A stretch of 64,000 bases of DNA from a virus. Under the pieces are notes generated by a model. That model searched no databases, was not told the origin of the DNA, and saw nothing but the letters and a program-made list of their open reading frames with translations. A program made the position numbers and the translations under genes. Positions 52,602 through 58,951 of this stretch are shown piece after piece (position 1 is the stretch's first letter; each line of letters begins with the position of its first letter). The DNA is taken from the IMG/VR virus record IMGVR_UViG_3300022925_000008, positions 1 to 64,000 of that record. The stretch is one strand, 5' to 3'.

Positions 52602-52974
52602 GTTTCATCCTATAATTTTCAATTGCCGCTTTGATCGCATCTTCTGCAAGGACACTACAGTGGATTTTGACGGGTGGGAGGGCAAGTTCGTCTGCGATTT
52701 CGGAGTTGGTAATACTCCCAGCTTCATCAAGACTGCGACCCTTAACCCATTCGGTAAGGAGGGAGGAAGACGCGATAGCACTTCCGCATCCGTAGGTTTT
52801 AAACCTAGCATCTTCGATAATTCCATCATCATTCACCTTTATCTGTAATTGCATAACATCGCCACACGCAGGGGCACCGACCATGCCAGTACCCACATCA
52901 CTTGCTTCTTTATCTAGCTTACCGACATTACGAGGATTCTCGTAGTGGTCCATCACTTGTTCTGAATATGCCAT
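52576..52974 (-). CDS. iscU: IscU iron-sulfur cluster scaffold
   Basis: A 132-residue IscU. All functional residues of the bacterial protein are at the same numbers: C37, D39, C63, H105 and C106. The HscA-recognition motif LPPVK (99-103) is intact, inside LPPVKIHCSVLAEDAIKAAI. IscU assembles [2Fe-2S] clusters given sulfur by IscS and passes them on with HscA/HscB. None of those partners is in the window, so it would work with the host ISC system. The close match to bacterial IscU suggests acquisition from a host. It follows a TAATG overlap with a small membrane protein gene. Confidence 0.93.
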   Translation of the reverse strand: MAYSEQVMDHYENPRNVGKLDKEASDVGTGMVGAPACGDVMQLQIKVNDDGIIEDARFKTYGCGSAIASSSLLTEWVKGRSLDEAGSITNSEIADELALPPVKIHCSVLAEDAIKAAIENYRMKHEVIRETK

Positions 52975-53135
52975 TACCAGTTATGCACCACATTTGCCAT
53001 GATAAAAAAACAAGTCATAAAGTTAACACCAACAATTAATGTTCTCAATAGAGCAACATAATTGTCATAGGGTTCAGTCTTATCATCTGAAAATCCCCCG
53101 AGAGCATATTTCCAGATAGTCCAAAATTTAATCAT
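52974..53135 (-). CDS. 53-residue membrane protein, missed by length filters
   Basis: ATG at 53135, stop TAA at 52974 overlapping the iscU start by one base. The polar N-terminal half (MIKFWTIWKYALGGFSDDKT) is followed by one hydrophobic helix (LLRTLIVGVNFMTCFFIMAN). It overlaps the previous small gene by eight bases. Function unknown. Confidence 0.6.
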   Translation of the reverse strand: MIKFWTIWKYALGGFSDDKTEPYDNYVALLRTLIVGVNFMTCFFIMANVVHNW

Positions 53136-53295
53136 CACTCTCCGTCTTTAACATTGTCCAAGCACCATAGGCTAGACCTACCCAAGACAACAACTCAGCA
53201 ATACCTCCAAATAGTATTACAGAACCACATACAGCAATGAGCATACCTCCGTCCCATGTTGTACGTTCCCCTAAAAGTTTTTTAACTAAAGACAT
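53128..53295 (-). CDS. 55-residue membrane protein, missed by length filters
   Basis: ATG at 53295, stop TAA at 53128. It has a single long hydrophobic stretch (GGMLIAVCGSVILFGGIAEL, continuing through LLSWVGLAYGAW) that could make one or two spans, with a short polar N terminus (MSLVKKLLGERTTWD). It lies between the lipase and iscU genes and could be a small holin-like or membrane anchor protein; no evidence decides this. Confidence 0.6.
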   Translation of the reverse strand: MSLVKKLLGERTTWDGGMLIAVCGSVILFGGIAELLSWVGLAYGAWTMLKTESDD

Positions 53296-54064
53296 TTTGA
53301 TCTCCCGTCCAATTTTCTAAATGTTTAATGTACTCGCCGATACTATGATCACTAAAACTATCAATCTTACCTTGCTTCAACCCCATCCAGATACCTCTTA
53401 GTTTATCTTTGACTTTTTGCCATTGAGTTAACTGTCTCACTTGACCGTAAGCATTGATATAACATGCTGTGCCGTGATGCTTGTATCCTAAAAATGCAGG
53501 CGGCACTGTAGTGACGATATCGTTATTATTTCTCCAACGATAATGTGTAACGGGTAAACTCTTGCAATATTTATTCCATCCCACTCGAGGTGATCCGTAT
53601 GTATACAATTCTTCTACTACAGTGTCTTCTAAAGTTTCGTCAAGAGTGCACCGAGCAGCAACAATAGTTGCCATAGCGGCACCCAGACTATGCCCAGTAA
53701 CCCAGACCTTGCGTTTACCCAAAACCTTTGGAGTTAAGTCTTCGCGAATCATTGGCCATAGTTCATCAACTTCGGATTTGAAACCTTTGTGTACTCGACT
53801 AACCGTTTCTGATATTACGGGTATTGCAGTTAGGTCTGCTTTAATATCATTCAGTTCTGTTGGCTCTGTTCCTCGACACGCGATTACCATATCATTTTTG
53901 TTTTGAAACCTATATGCTTGCGCTCCATCCCTGTTGTAAAATTCTACTTGAGTGAATCCTAAAACCTTAACAGCCTTTTTAGCTTCCTTTTCATCCAGAT
54001 AGGCAATGCTGCTGAGTTTTGCAAACAAAAGACTTTTATCTCTATGTGATAGTTCAGATATCAT
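53282..54064 (-). CDS. Class 3 lipase (alpha/beta hydrolase)
   Basis: A 260-residue Lipase_3 enzyme. The oxyanion segment VIACRGTEP, the nucleophile elbow GHSLG with S126, the acid D182 in NNNDIVTTVP and H240 in FSDHSIGEYI give a complete Ser-Asp-His triad; ELYTYGSPRVG is a family hallmark. It would hydrolyse glycerolipid esters. It has no signal peptide. The gene lies among membrane and lysis genes, so phospholipid or lipid breakdown at lysis, or remodelling of membranes during infection, is plausible. The true substrate is unknown. Confidence 0.88.
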   Translation of the reverse strand: MISELSHRDKSLLFAKLSSIAYLDEKEAKKAVKVLGFTQVEFYNRDGAQAYRFQNKNDMVIACRGTEPTELNDIKADLTAIPVISETVSRVHKGFKSEVDELWPMIREDLTPKVLGKRKVWVTGHSLGAAMATIVAARCTLDETLEDTVVEELYTYGSPRVGWNKYCKSLPVTHYRWRNNNDIVTTVPPAFLGYKHHGTACYINAYGQVRQLTQWQKVKDKLRGIWMGLKQGKIDSFSDHSIGEYIKHLENWTGDQNVFS

Positions 54065-54279
54065 TAGTGGGTCTCCATTTTTAAATTCGTGTTAGGTAAG
54101 GGGCAGTTAGAGTCTCCTTCTTCTCTGCCTCTGATTTGCATATCTACCCAATACAATTCTGCCACTATCTTATGATACCACATGCGATCATACTGATCGT
54201 GACATTTTGCTGCCTCATCTTTAAGGTCTTGCATTCGCATTTCAAGGTAGTCGTGTATCGTGGGTTTATTTCTTTGCAC
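54064..54279 (-). CDS. 71-residue soluble protein, unknown function
   Basis: MQRNKPTIHDYLEMRMQDLK opens a helical protein with a His/Trp-rich middle (DQYDRMWYHKIVAELYWVDM) and a charged end. It overlaps the lipase by one base and the upstream gene by 14. No family is recognised. Confidence 0.55.
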   Translation of the reverse strand: MQRNKPTIHDYLEMRMQDLKDEAAKCHDQYDRMWYHKIVAELYWVDMQIRGREEGDSNCPLPNTNLKMETH

Positions 54280-54562
54280 TTGTTTTCTTCTTTAATTCAA
54301 GATCAGCAATACGCGCTTCGAGTTCGTCTATCTTTTTAGTGACTTTAGGATATTTCTTTCGCCACGCTGTGGGATCATCTTGTAACCATTCCCACCCGAA
54401 TTTATCGACAAGTGAATCTAAGAAAAGATCGAATTTAGCATAACACCAAAGTGCCATGTGCGTGTCTTTGAACCATGCTAAGAAAGCAGCACCAAAAACA
54501 GACCCAGCGATAGCTGTGTATATCCACAGCGTATCGCCGAACATAGCAGTTAAAGTTTCCAT
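54266..54562 (-). CDS. Single-span membrane protein with coiled-coil tail
   Basis: A 98-residue protein: one N-terminal membrane helix (LWIYTAIAGSVFGAAFLAWF), a Trp/Asp-rich middle (GWEWLQDDPTAWRKKYPKV) and a lysine-rich coiled-coil C terminus. The layout is found in small phage holin-like and antiholin-like proteins, but there is no firm family. A late promoter lies at 54590-54597. Confidence 0.6.
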   Translation of the reverse strand: METLTAMFGDTLWIYTAIAGSVFGAAFLAWFKDTHMALWCYAKFDLFLDSLVDKFGWEWLQDDPTAWRKKYPKVTKKIDELEARIADLELKKKTSAKK

Positions 54563-54589
54563 ATAATACCCCCAGATGAATTCTAAGAG

Positions 54590-54597
54590 TATTTATA
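54590..54597 (-). promoter_or_regulatory. T4-type late promoter
   Basis: TATAAATA on the minus strand in the 35-base gap between two genes, 27 bases before the ATG at 54562. Confidence 0.7.
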
Positions 54598-54951
54598 TCA
54601 CCAGGTGTAACGAATTTCCGTTTCTAATTTAGATTTCAACTGAGAGGCGTTCTTACCTTCGAATTTACCTTTGATAGTGAGGTTTTTATCCCATTTAAAC
54701 TTGTAACCTGCTTCAAAACTATGACCATCCGTCATATGTCCACCTTCGACATAAACCTTACCGAAGTCAGTTTTCTTTTCGAAACCTATTCGTGTATGAT
54801 TCGTAGTATCACCACGATGCATTTGATCATTAAACTTAGTTTCAGATTTGAATTCAATGTATGGGCTTGCCTTAAGATCTAAGCTCAACATCATAAACAG
54901 ACTACCAATCAAAACTACGATAACGATTGTTTCTTTCCAGTTCTTTTTCAT
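54598..54951 (-). CDS. Exported beta-strand protein, outer-membrane-like
   Basis: A 117-residue protein. A signal peptide or anchor (IVIVVLIGSLFMMLSLDLKA) is followed by alternating strands of the kind seen in outer-membrane barrels (YIEFKSETKFND; TRIGFEKKTDFGKVYVEGG; FEAGYKFKWDKNLTIKGKFEG) and it ends in an aromatic residue (ETEIRYTW), as barrels do. With only about 90 mature residues it would give few strands, so it might work as an oligomer or as a soluble beta protein. AAGGA precedes the ATG. Confidence 0.6.
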   Translation of the reverse strand: MKKNWKETIVIVVLIGSLFMMLSLDLKASPYIEFKSETKFNDQMHRGDTTNHTRIGFEKKTDFGKVYVEGGHMTDGHSFEAGYKFKWDKNLTIKGKFEGKNASQLKSKLETEIRYTW

Positions 54952-55088
54952 ATTAAGTTCCTTTATAAAAGAATTATTTAGAATAAAGAAACCTAAATTG
55001 TGTTAAGGTCGGATTAATGTTTCGTTAAATTACCACTGCTATGATTATAACAACACAGTTCAACAAAGACCCGCACAGCATTCCTTTT

Positions 55089-55113
55089 AAAAAAAGGGGG
55101 ACCAAAGTCCCCC
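55089..55113 (-). terminator. Intrinsic terminator
   Basis: On the minus strand GGGGGAC-TTTG-GTCCCCC is followed by seven Ts. It closes the exported-protein/55 kb operon and separates it from the gene starting at 54951. The remaining 140 bases up to that gene hold no coding sequence I can support. Confidence 0.9.
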
Positions 55114-55123
55114 TCCCGCTGAG

Positions 55124-55231
55124 TCAGATTATTACAAAACCAAGTAATAGTCCTATGTTTAGTCCAATGCTACACATAAGCATGAACTGGGTCTTATATA
55201 AAACTTCGCGGGAAATAAATTCCCGTTCCAT
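55124..55231 (-). CDS. 35-residue membrane peptide, missed by length filters
   Basis: ATG at 55231 directly after the upstream stop codon, stop TGA at 55124. The protein is MEREFISREVLYKTQFMLMC and a C-terminal hydrophobic run (SIGLNIGLLLGFVII), so it is a single-span peptide. It ends just before the terminator. Short membrane peptides of this kind may act in lysis control; nothing more can be said. Confidence 0.5.
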   Translation of the reverse strand: MEREFISREVLYKTQFMLMCSIGLNIGLLLGFVII

Positions 55232-55444
55232 TTAATCCTCCTCATCTAACACGATTAAAGCGATATTTGATTTGTTCAAATGAACCTCAATACCACTCGG
55301 TTGGGTAAAAGGAATGAACTTTCTATCGTCGTTCATAACCCAAGGGATTACGTCCTTGGGTTTCAATGTGGCATAAACCTCATCGTCCCCACTTAACCTA
55401 CCACTAATCGTGCCTCCATTAACAAACGTTACTTTAACACGCAT
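55232..55444 (-). CDS. 70-residue beta-rich protein, unknown function
   Basis: A small protein of predicted strands: MRVKVTFVNGGTISGRLSGD and IPFTQPSGIEVHLNKSNIALI. It resembles Sm/SH3-like small barrels in its strand pattern, but there is no recognised family. It lies between the coiled-coil membrane protein and the 35-residue peptide. Confidence 0.5.
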   Translation of the reverse strand: MRVKVTFVNGGTISGRLSGDDEVYATLKPKDVIPWVMNDDRKFIPFTQPSGIEVHLNKSNIALIVLDEED

Positions 55445-55461
55445 GAGTCTGTACTCCCTAT

Positions 55462-55920
55462 CTAGTCAGCGAGAGGGTTGTTCAGCACATTTTGGATCTT
55501 ATCATTTAAGCGTTTTTCAACGGCAGTAATTTTAATCTCCGTGTCTGTCTGTAAACTTTCTCTACGATTGTCAAAACGTTCAGTCGCATTGTCAATCATA
55601 TCTCTGACTTTATCTTCCATATTCCGATTCTGGTCTTCGATTCGATCCACATTTTTCTCCATCCGATTGAAGTCATCTCTCAGATCGTTCTTAATGCTTC
55701 TTGAGTAATCTATCGCTTCATCTAGTTTTGTTTCGATGACATCGTTTCGTGCTGCTATAGCGTCTGTATCGATATTCTGGATTATCTCCTTCATATCCAT
55801 ATAGTCTTTATAGAACTCGAACGCACCCCAAGTTGCACCACCCAATGTGGACAATGCTGTGAGCAAGACCATCATCTTGCCACCCTTGAATGTCATTCCT
55901 CCAAATTCGACTTCTGCCAT
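55462..55920 (-). CDS. Membrane-anchored coiled-coil protein widespread in marine phages
   Basis: A 152-residue protein. The start MAEVEFGGMTFKGGKMMVLL and the helix LSTLGGATWGAFEFYKDYMD are a pattern I recognise from many marine phages. A membrane span (residues about 16-36) is followed by a long coiled coil of about 100 residues. This plan fits an i-spanin or another envelope-spanning lysis protein, but a separate spanin pair is already encoded at 50289-51102. Confidence 0.6.
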   Translation of the reverse strand: MAEVEFGGMTFKGGKMMVLLTALSTLGGATWGAFEFYKDYMDMKEIIQNIDTDAIAARNDVIETKLDEAIDYSRSIKNDLRDDFNRMEKNVDRIEDQNRNMEDKVRDMIDNATERFDNRRESLQTDTEIKITAVEKRLNDKIQNVLNNPLAD

Positions 55921-55923
55921 TTG

Positions 55924-56376
55924 TTACTCCTCATCGTCAGCAAACCGCAAATTGCGTAGCTGAGCGACCTCTGCTTGTAGTCTTTGTATCTCTAGTCTTC
56001 TTCTTTCTAGTTCCAGCTTATAGAGAGTGTTACAGTTCAGACGCTCTTTGGGTTTATCAAGCGGAATGGTTAATTTCGCATAAACCCCAACATCCTTGAC
56101 CAATCCATCAGAATCATATCCTGGCGGGTCTTCATAACCTCCTCCGTAGAGGCTGTTATATGGTCCGTTCTGGTTTATAATGCCGACAACGCCAAACTCA
56201 ACGGTGGTAGCACCACCGATAGCGTTCGCACATTCTAATTGACCAGCACGAATCCTGTCTTGTGCGTATGATCCAGACGTATTAGGTAATGCCAAGTTCA
56301 AAGAACTCGACTCCGCTAATGCTTGTTCACACGCAACTATCAATAACACCAATACTAATATTCTCATAAGTTTCAT
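55924..56376 (-). CDS. Exported protein with C-terminal coiled coil
   Basis: A 150-residue protein from the ATG at 56376, which overlaps the upstream stop (ATGA). The signal peptide (MRILVLVLLIVACEQALAES) gives an AxA cleavage site. The mature part is glycine/asparagine-rich (LNLALPNTSGSYAQDRIRAG; QLECANAIGGATTVEFGVVG) with two cysteines, and ends in a charged coiled coil (ELERRRLEIQRLQAEVAQLR). Function unknown; it belongs to the exported-protein cassette. Confidence 0.65.
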   Translation of the reverse strand: MKLMRILVLVLLIVACEQALAESSSLNLALPNTSGSYAQDRIRAGQLECANAIGGATTVEFGVVGIINQNGPYNSLYGGGYEDPPGYDSDGLVKDVGVYAKLTIPLDKPKERLNCNTLYKLELERRRLEIQRLQAEVAQLRNLRFADDEE

Positions 56377-56753
56377 TTCACTTTCGAGCAAATCCTCGAA
56401 TTCAATATTGATTTCGTAGATCCGTCTTGAAGAGTGAGAGACTTAGTGCAAATATAAGTTACTCTATCTCTGTTACTCTTCTGAATATAGACATCAAATC
56501 TCTTTGTATCAAGATACTCTACATTAATTACATTCCCGCCCGTAACAATGAATGGAATTTTATTCCAATCGTTGTCATAGACGCCTACTCTATAAAAACG
56601 AATATCCTCACGTTTATTGAAGAGTTTCATACTTGCTTTTACTACACCATCCGTATAAGCGGTTTCCAACTTAGGATATGTGGGAGTAAAATCGTGGGCA
56701 AGCGAGGCTTGCCCACTTAGTAATGTAACCAACAATAACATGATCTGTTTCAT
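56373..56753 (-). CDS. Exported PapD-chaperone-like single Ig domain
   Basis: A 126-residue protein with a signal peptide (IMLLLVTLLSGQASLA). The mature part has the strand order of the N-terminal Ig domain of pilus chaperones: VKASMKLFNKREDIRFYRVG, a PFIVTGGNVINVEY segment (PapD: 'PFIVTPPLFRL'), KRFDVYIQ and RVTYICTKSLTL. Only one domain is present, and two cysteines near the end could form a disulphide. AAGGGA precedes the ATG. If real, it is a periplasmic folding helper for the neighbouring pilin-like gene. The similarity is judged by eye. Confidence 0.5.
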   Translation of the reverse strand: MKQIMLLLVTLLSGQASLAHDFTPTYPKLETAYTDGVVKASMKLFNKREDIRFYRVGVYDNDWNKIPFIVTGGNVINVEYLDTKRFDVYIQKSNRDRVTYICTKSLTLQDGSTKSILNSRICSKVK

Positions 56754-56764
56754 ATGATTTTCCC

Positions 56765-57268
56765 TTAAATAGCGATACACTCGGCAGTTACTACTGCTTG
56801 GTATTGACCTCCAGGAAATGCCTTTCCGTATCCATAGTCTGCTTCTGATTCTACTTTAAACCACGTAGATCCAGCAATAGACAAGTCTACTTCAGTAACG
56901 TTATCATACTCTACTTTACTCGTATCATAGGCAGACATCCCAGCGTCTGATACTTGATCAACTGATGTAGCACCAGTCCAAGTTACAGTGTCGCTAAGAG
57001 CAGGAGACTCGGTAAAGGAAGTAGGGTGAGAAATCTTTGCCATATAATAATCAGCTTGGATTACATCAAACCGTACAACCGGATGCACACCGCCTGATGC
57101 CGTTGCCGTAGACAACGATTCAGGGGTTGAGTTACCGTAAACTCCAGCAGTGTCTTGCGTTACGATACACTTAGATTCCACAGTACCACTAATGGGAATC
57201 TCTTCCGCAAACGCACTAGCACAAAAGGTCAACAATACCGCCAATGATGAAAGTGTTTTATTGAACAT
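56765..57268 (-). CDS. Exported pilin/spore-coat-U-like beta protein
   Basis: A 167-residue protein with a signal peptide ending in ASAFAEE; the ATG at 57268 has GGGAG ten bases ahead. The mature part begins ISGTVESKCIV and ends YQAVVTAECIAI, the two-cysteine frame of chaperone-usher pilins and CsuA/SCPU proteins (a start strand with Cys and a final 'Y-x-A/D-x-V-x-V' strand). The middle is strand-rich and acidic. Its neighbour resembles a pilus chaperone. It may coat or modify the host surface or be carried on virions. Confidence 0.5.
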   Translation of the reverse strand: MFNKTLSSLAVLLTFCASAFAEEIPISGTVESKCIVTQDTAGVYGNSTPESLSTATASGGVHPVVRFDVIQADYYMAKISHPTSFTESPALSDTVTWTGATSVDQVSDAGMSAYDTSKVEYDNVTEVDLSIAGSTWFKVESEADYGYGKAFPGGQYQAVVTAECIAI

Positions 57269-57293
57269 TATTATGTTCTCCCTTTTTGTTTGT

Positions 57294-58184
57294 TTACTTT
57301 CCATACTGTAGTCGGACCATCTCTGCGTGTCGGAGTTCCGACGCGAAAGACTGTCTCAATCCTCGTGTGTTCTTCGGCAATTCCTTTCCGGTGGGTAAAG
57401 ACCCGCCAGCAAGTTCGCCGCCGAACAGTTGAGTCTGGTAAGATATTGGCAGTGCCTTTAATGCCATTATCTGCGAATGAATAAGTTCTTGCTCTTGAGA
57501 CATCGTGTTTTCAATCACCATGCCCAGTAATTGTTCCAATCTTTCATCTACTTCTTCTAATGCTTCTTTTGCCTTTGCTCTCGCCTTTTCCTTTTCGTCT
57601 TCATCTTGTGCTTTCATATTTGCTTTACGATCTAATTCATTCTGCACTAAATCGTCTTCAAGTGGATCATAAACGTCCACTTCATTTAACTCTATCACAA
57701 ACGGATCTTGATAGCCTGGACACTGAGGGTTTGACTGAGGATCAAAACAAGGGTCAAACTTATAAGAATAGAATACTTCGGGGTCCTTTACTGTCCCGAA
57801 ACCTTCCACTTCTATAGATCCTCTACCCCAATACGATATGTCTAAAAAATCTACAGGAACTGCCTTACTGATAGAATTCCCAGGTATACCAGACCAATCG
57901 TCGGATGATCTAAAAATATATCCAGCACCACGTGCGTTCTCATTCTGCACGTGTACGATCATAGGATCTTCTGCATTCTTCTCAGTCGTATAACGATACA
58001 CAACGCCACTGACTTGTAGTCCTGCCTGTTGAGGCAGCACATTAGTCATCACCCAATTCAAACCGAACTGAGCAGCGTTGTTGGTTGTACCGAATTTAGT
58101 GCTTGTGTCAAATTCTTCAGATAAGGAGTAGCAAGAGTAACCCAGCAACACCAGCACCGCCAAGCAGTGTTTTAGTACCTTCAT
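57294..58184 (-). CDS. Exported protein with coiled-coil middle
   Basis: A 296-residue protein with a signal peptide (MKVLKHCLAVLVLLGYSCYS). The mature N-terminal half is beta-rich and aromatic (FGLNWVMTNVLPQQAGLQVS; WGRGSIEVEGFGTVKDPEVF) with CFDPQSNPQC, then an acidic/basic coiled coil (residues about 195-240) and a C-terminal domain. It overlaps the upstream gene by 68 bases, so its signal peptide is encoded in the same DNA as that protein's membrane tail. Function unknown. Confidence 0.6.
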   Translation of the reverse strand: MKVLKHCLAVLVLLGYSCYSLSEEFDTSTKFGTTNNAAQFGLNWVMTNVLPQQAGLQVSGVVYRYTTEKNAEDPMIVHVQNENARGAGYIFRSSDDWSGIPGNSISKAVPVDFLDISYWGRGSIEVEGFGTVKDPEVFYSYKFDPCFDPQSNPQCPGYQDPFVIELNEVDVYDPLEDDLVQNELDRKANMKAQDEDEKEKARAKAKEALEEVDERLEQLLGMVIENTMSQEQELIHSQIMALKALPISYQTQLFGGELAGGSLPTGKELPKNTRGLRQSFASELRHAEMVRLQYGK

Positions 58185-58674
58185 TCATCCCTTCCTTTTC
58201 TTTAACTCCTGGTTGAGACTCTTCATCGGTAACCCATGCTGCTTTTGCTTGATCACCAATAAGTCCATCATATGGACATGGTGTTCCTGCCATCATCATC
58301 GCGTCAAAGACTCGTTTGTCTTGACACATAGTAGAAACTGCCGCAACCTTCATACCCATATCATACAAGGTTTTGGACAGTTTGAGTCGTTCGCAGTTCT
58401 CATCGGTAACTTGCGTTCCCGTTGAGATACCTAGAATTTGTGTTTGTATTGCTCCTGCCACACCAAACGTACACAAGTCTGAATTAGACGTGTTGATAGT
58501 CGGCGTGATAGCAGATGCTGGGGGAGACTTCAACGTTGTAGTTGAGGTCGAGTTTGTATTCACATTACTGTCTGTGATAGATTCAGTTCTTATTGTGTCA
58601 TCAGGCAGAGTCGCTTCTTCACCATATGTCACACTCGCACAGAAAGCCATAACAAAGAATAGTAAGTATCGCAT
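58117..58674 (-). CDS. Exported, C-terminally anchored protein of marine phages
   Basis: A 185-residue protein. ATG 58674 follows AGGA at proper spacing. There is a signal peptide (YLLFFVMAFCASVTYG), a Ser/Thr-rich linker, a conserved-looking domain (CTFGVAGAIQTQILGISTGT, NCERLKLSKTLYDMGMKVAA, FDAMMMAGTPCPYDGLIGDQ) with four cysteines, and a C-terminal glycine-leucine membrane tail. I recognise this cysteine domain from other marine phages, but no function is known. A perfect late octamer lies at 58703-58710. Confidence 0.65.
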   Translation of the reverse strand: MRYLLFFVMAFCASVTYGEEATLPDDTIRTESITDSNVNTNSTSTTTLKSPPASAITPTINTSNSDLCTFGVAGAIQTQILGISTGTQVTDENCERLKLSKTLYDMGMKVAAVSTMCQDKRVFDAMMMAGTPCPYDGLIGDQAKAAWVTDEESQPGVKEKEGMNEGTKTLLGGAGVAGLLLLLLI

Positions 58675-58702
58675 CACCATATCCTAGTTATAATATCAGT
58701 GT

Positions 58703-58710
58703 TATTTATA
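58703..58710 (-). promoter_or_regulatory. T4-type late promoter for the exported-protein cassette
   Basis: TATAAATA on the minus strand, 28 bases before the ATG at 58674, in the 60-base gap after the previous operon. The whole exported cassette down to the terminator at 55089 could be one late transcript. Confidence 0.75.
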
Positions 58711-58735
58711 AGAATTAGAGTCTAAATAGAAAACT

Positions 58736-58951
58736 TTAGGATCGACTGTCCCAATAAGATTTGCTTATTTCGCCTCGATTGGCGTCGGGGGCATCTCCCA
58801 CTCTTCGAACACGAGTGTAAACCGCGTTGGGACCACGAGTACGAACCCCAGCTGTTTGCTTCTCCCAAAGAGCAGTTTGTTTGCCACCAGGATCAGGAGG
58901 ATTATTGTCATATTCCCAAGTGGGATTATTTGGAATAGGTAACCAAGCCAT
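58736..58951 (-). CDS. 71-residue Pro/Arg-rich protein of the virion operon
   Basis: MAWLPIPNNPTWEYDNNPPD opens a small protein rich in Pro, Asn and Arg, with no predicted helix or membrane span and an end of DANRGEISKSYWDSRS. It overlaps the big structural gene by one base (TAATG) and is probably a co-assembled virion or adaptor protein. No family is recognised. Confidence 0.55.
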   Translation of the reverse strand: MAWLPIPNNPTWEYDNNPPDPGGKQTALWEKQTAGVRTRGPNAVYTRVRRVGDAPDANRGEISKSYWDSRS

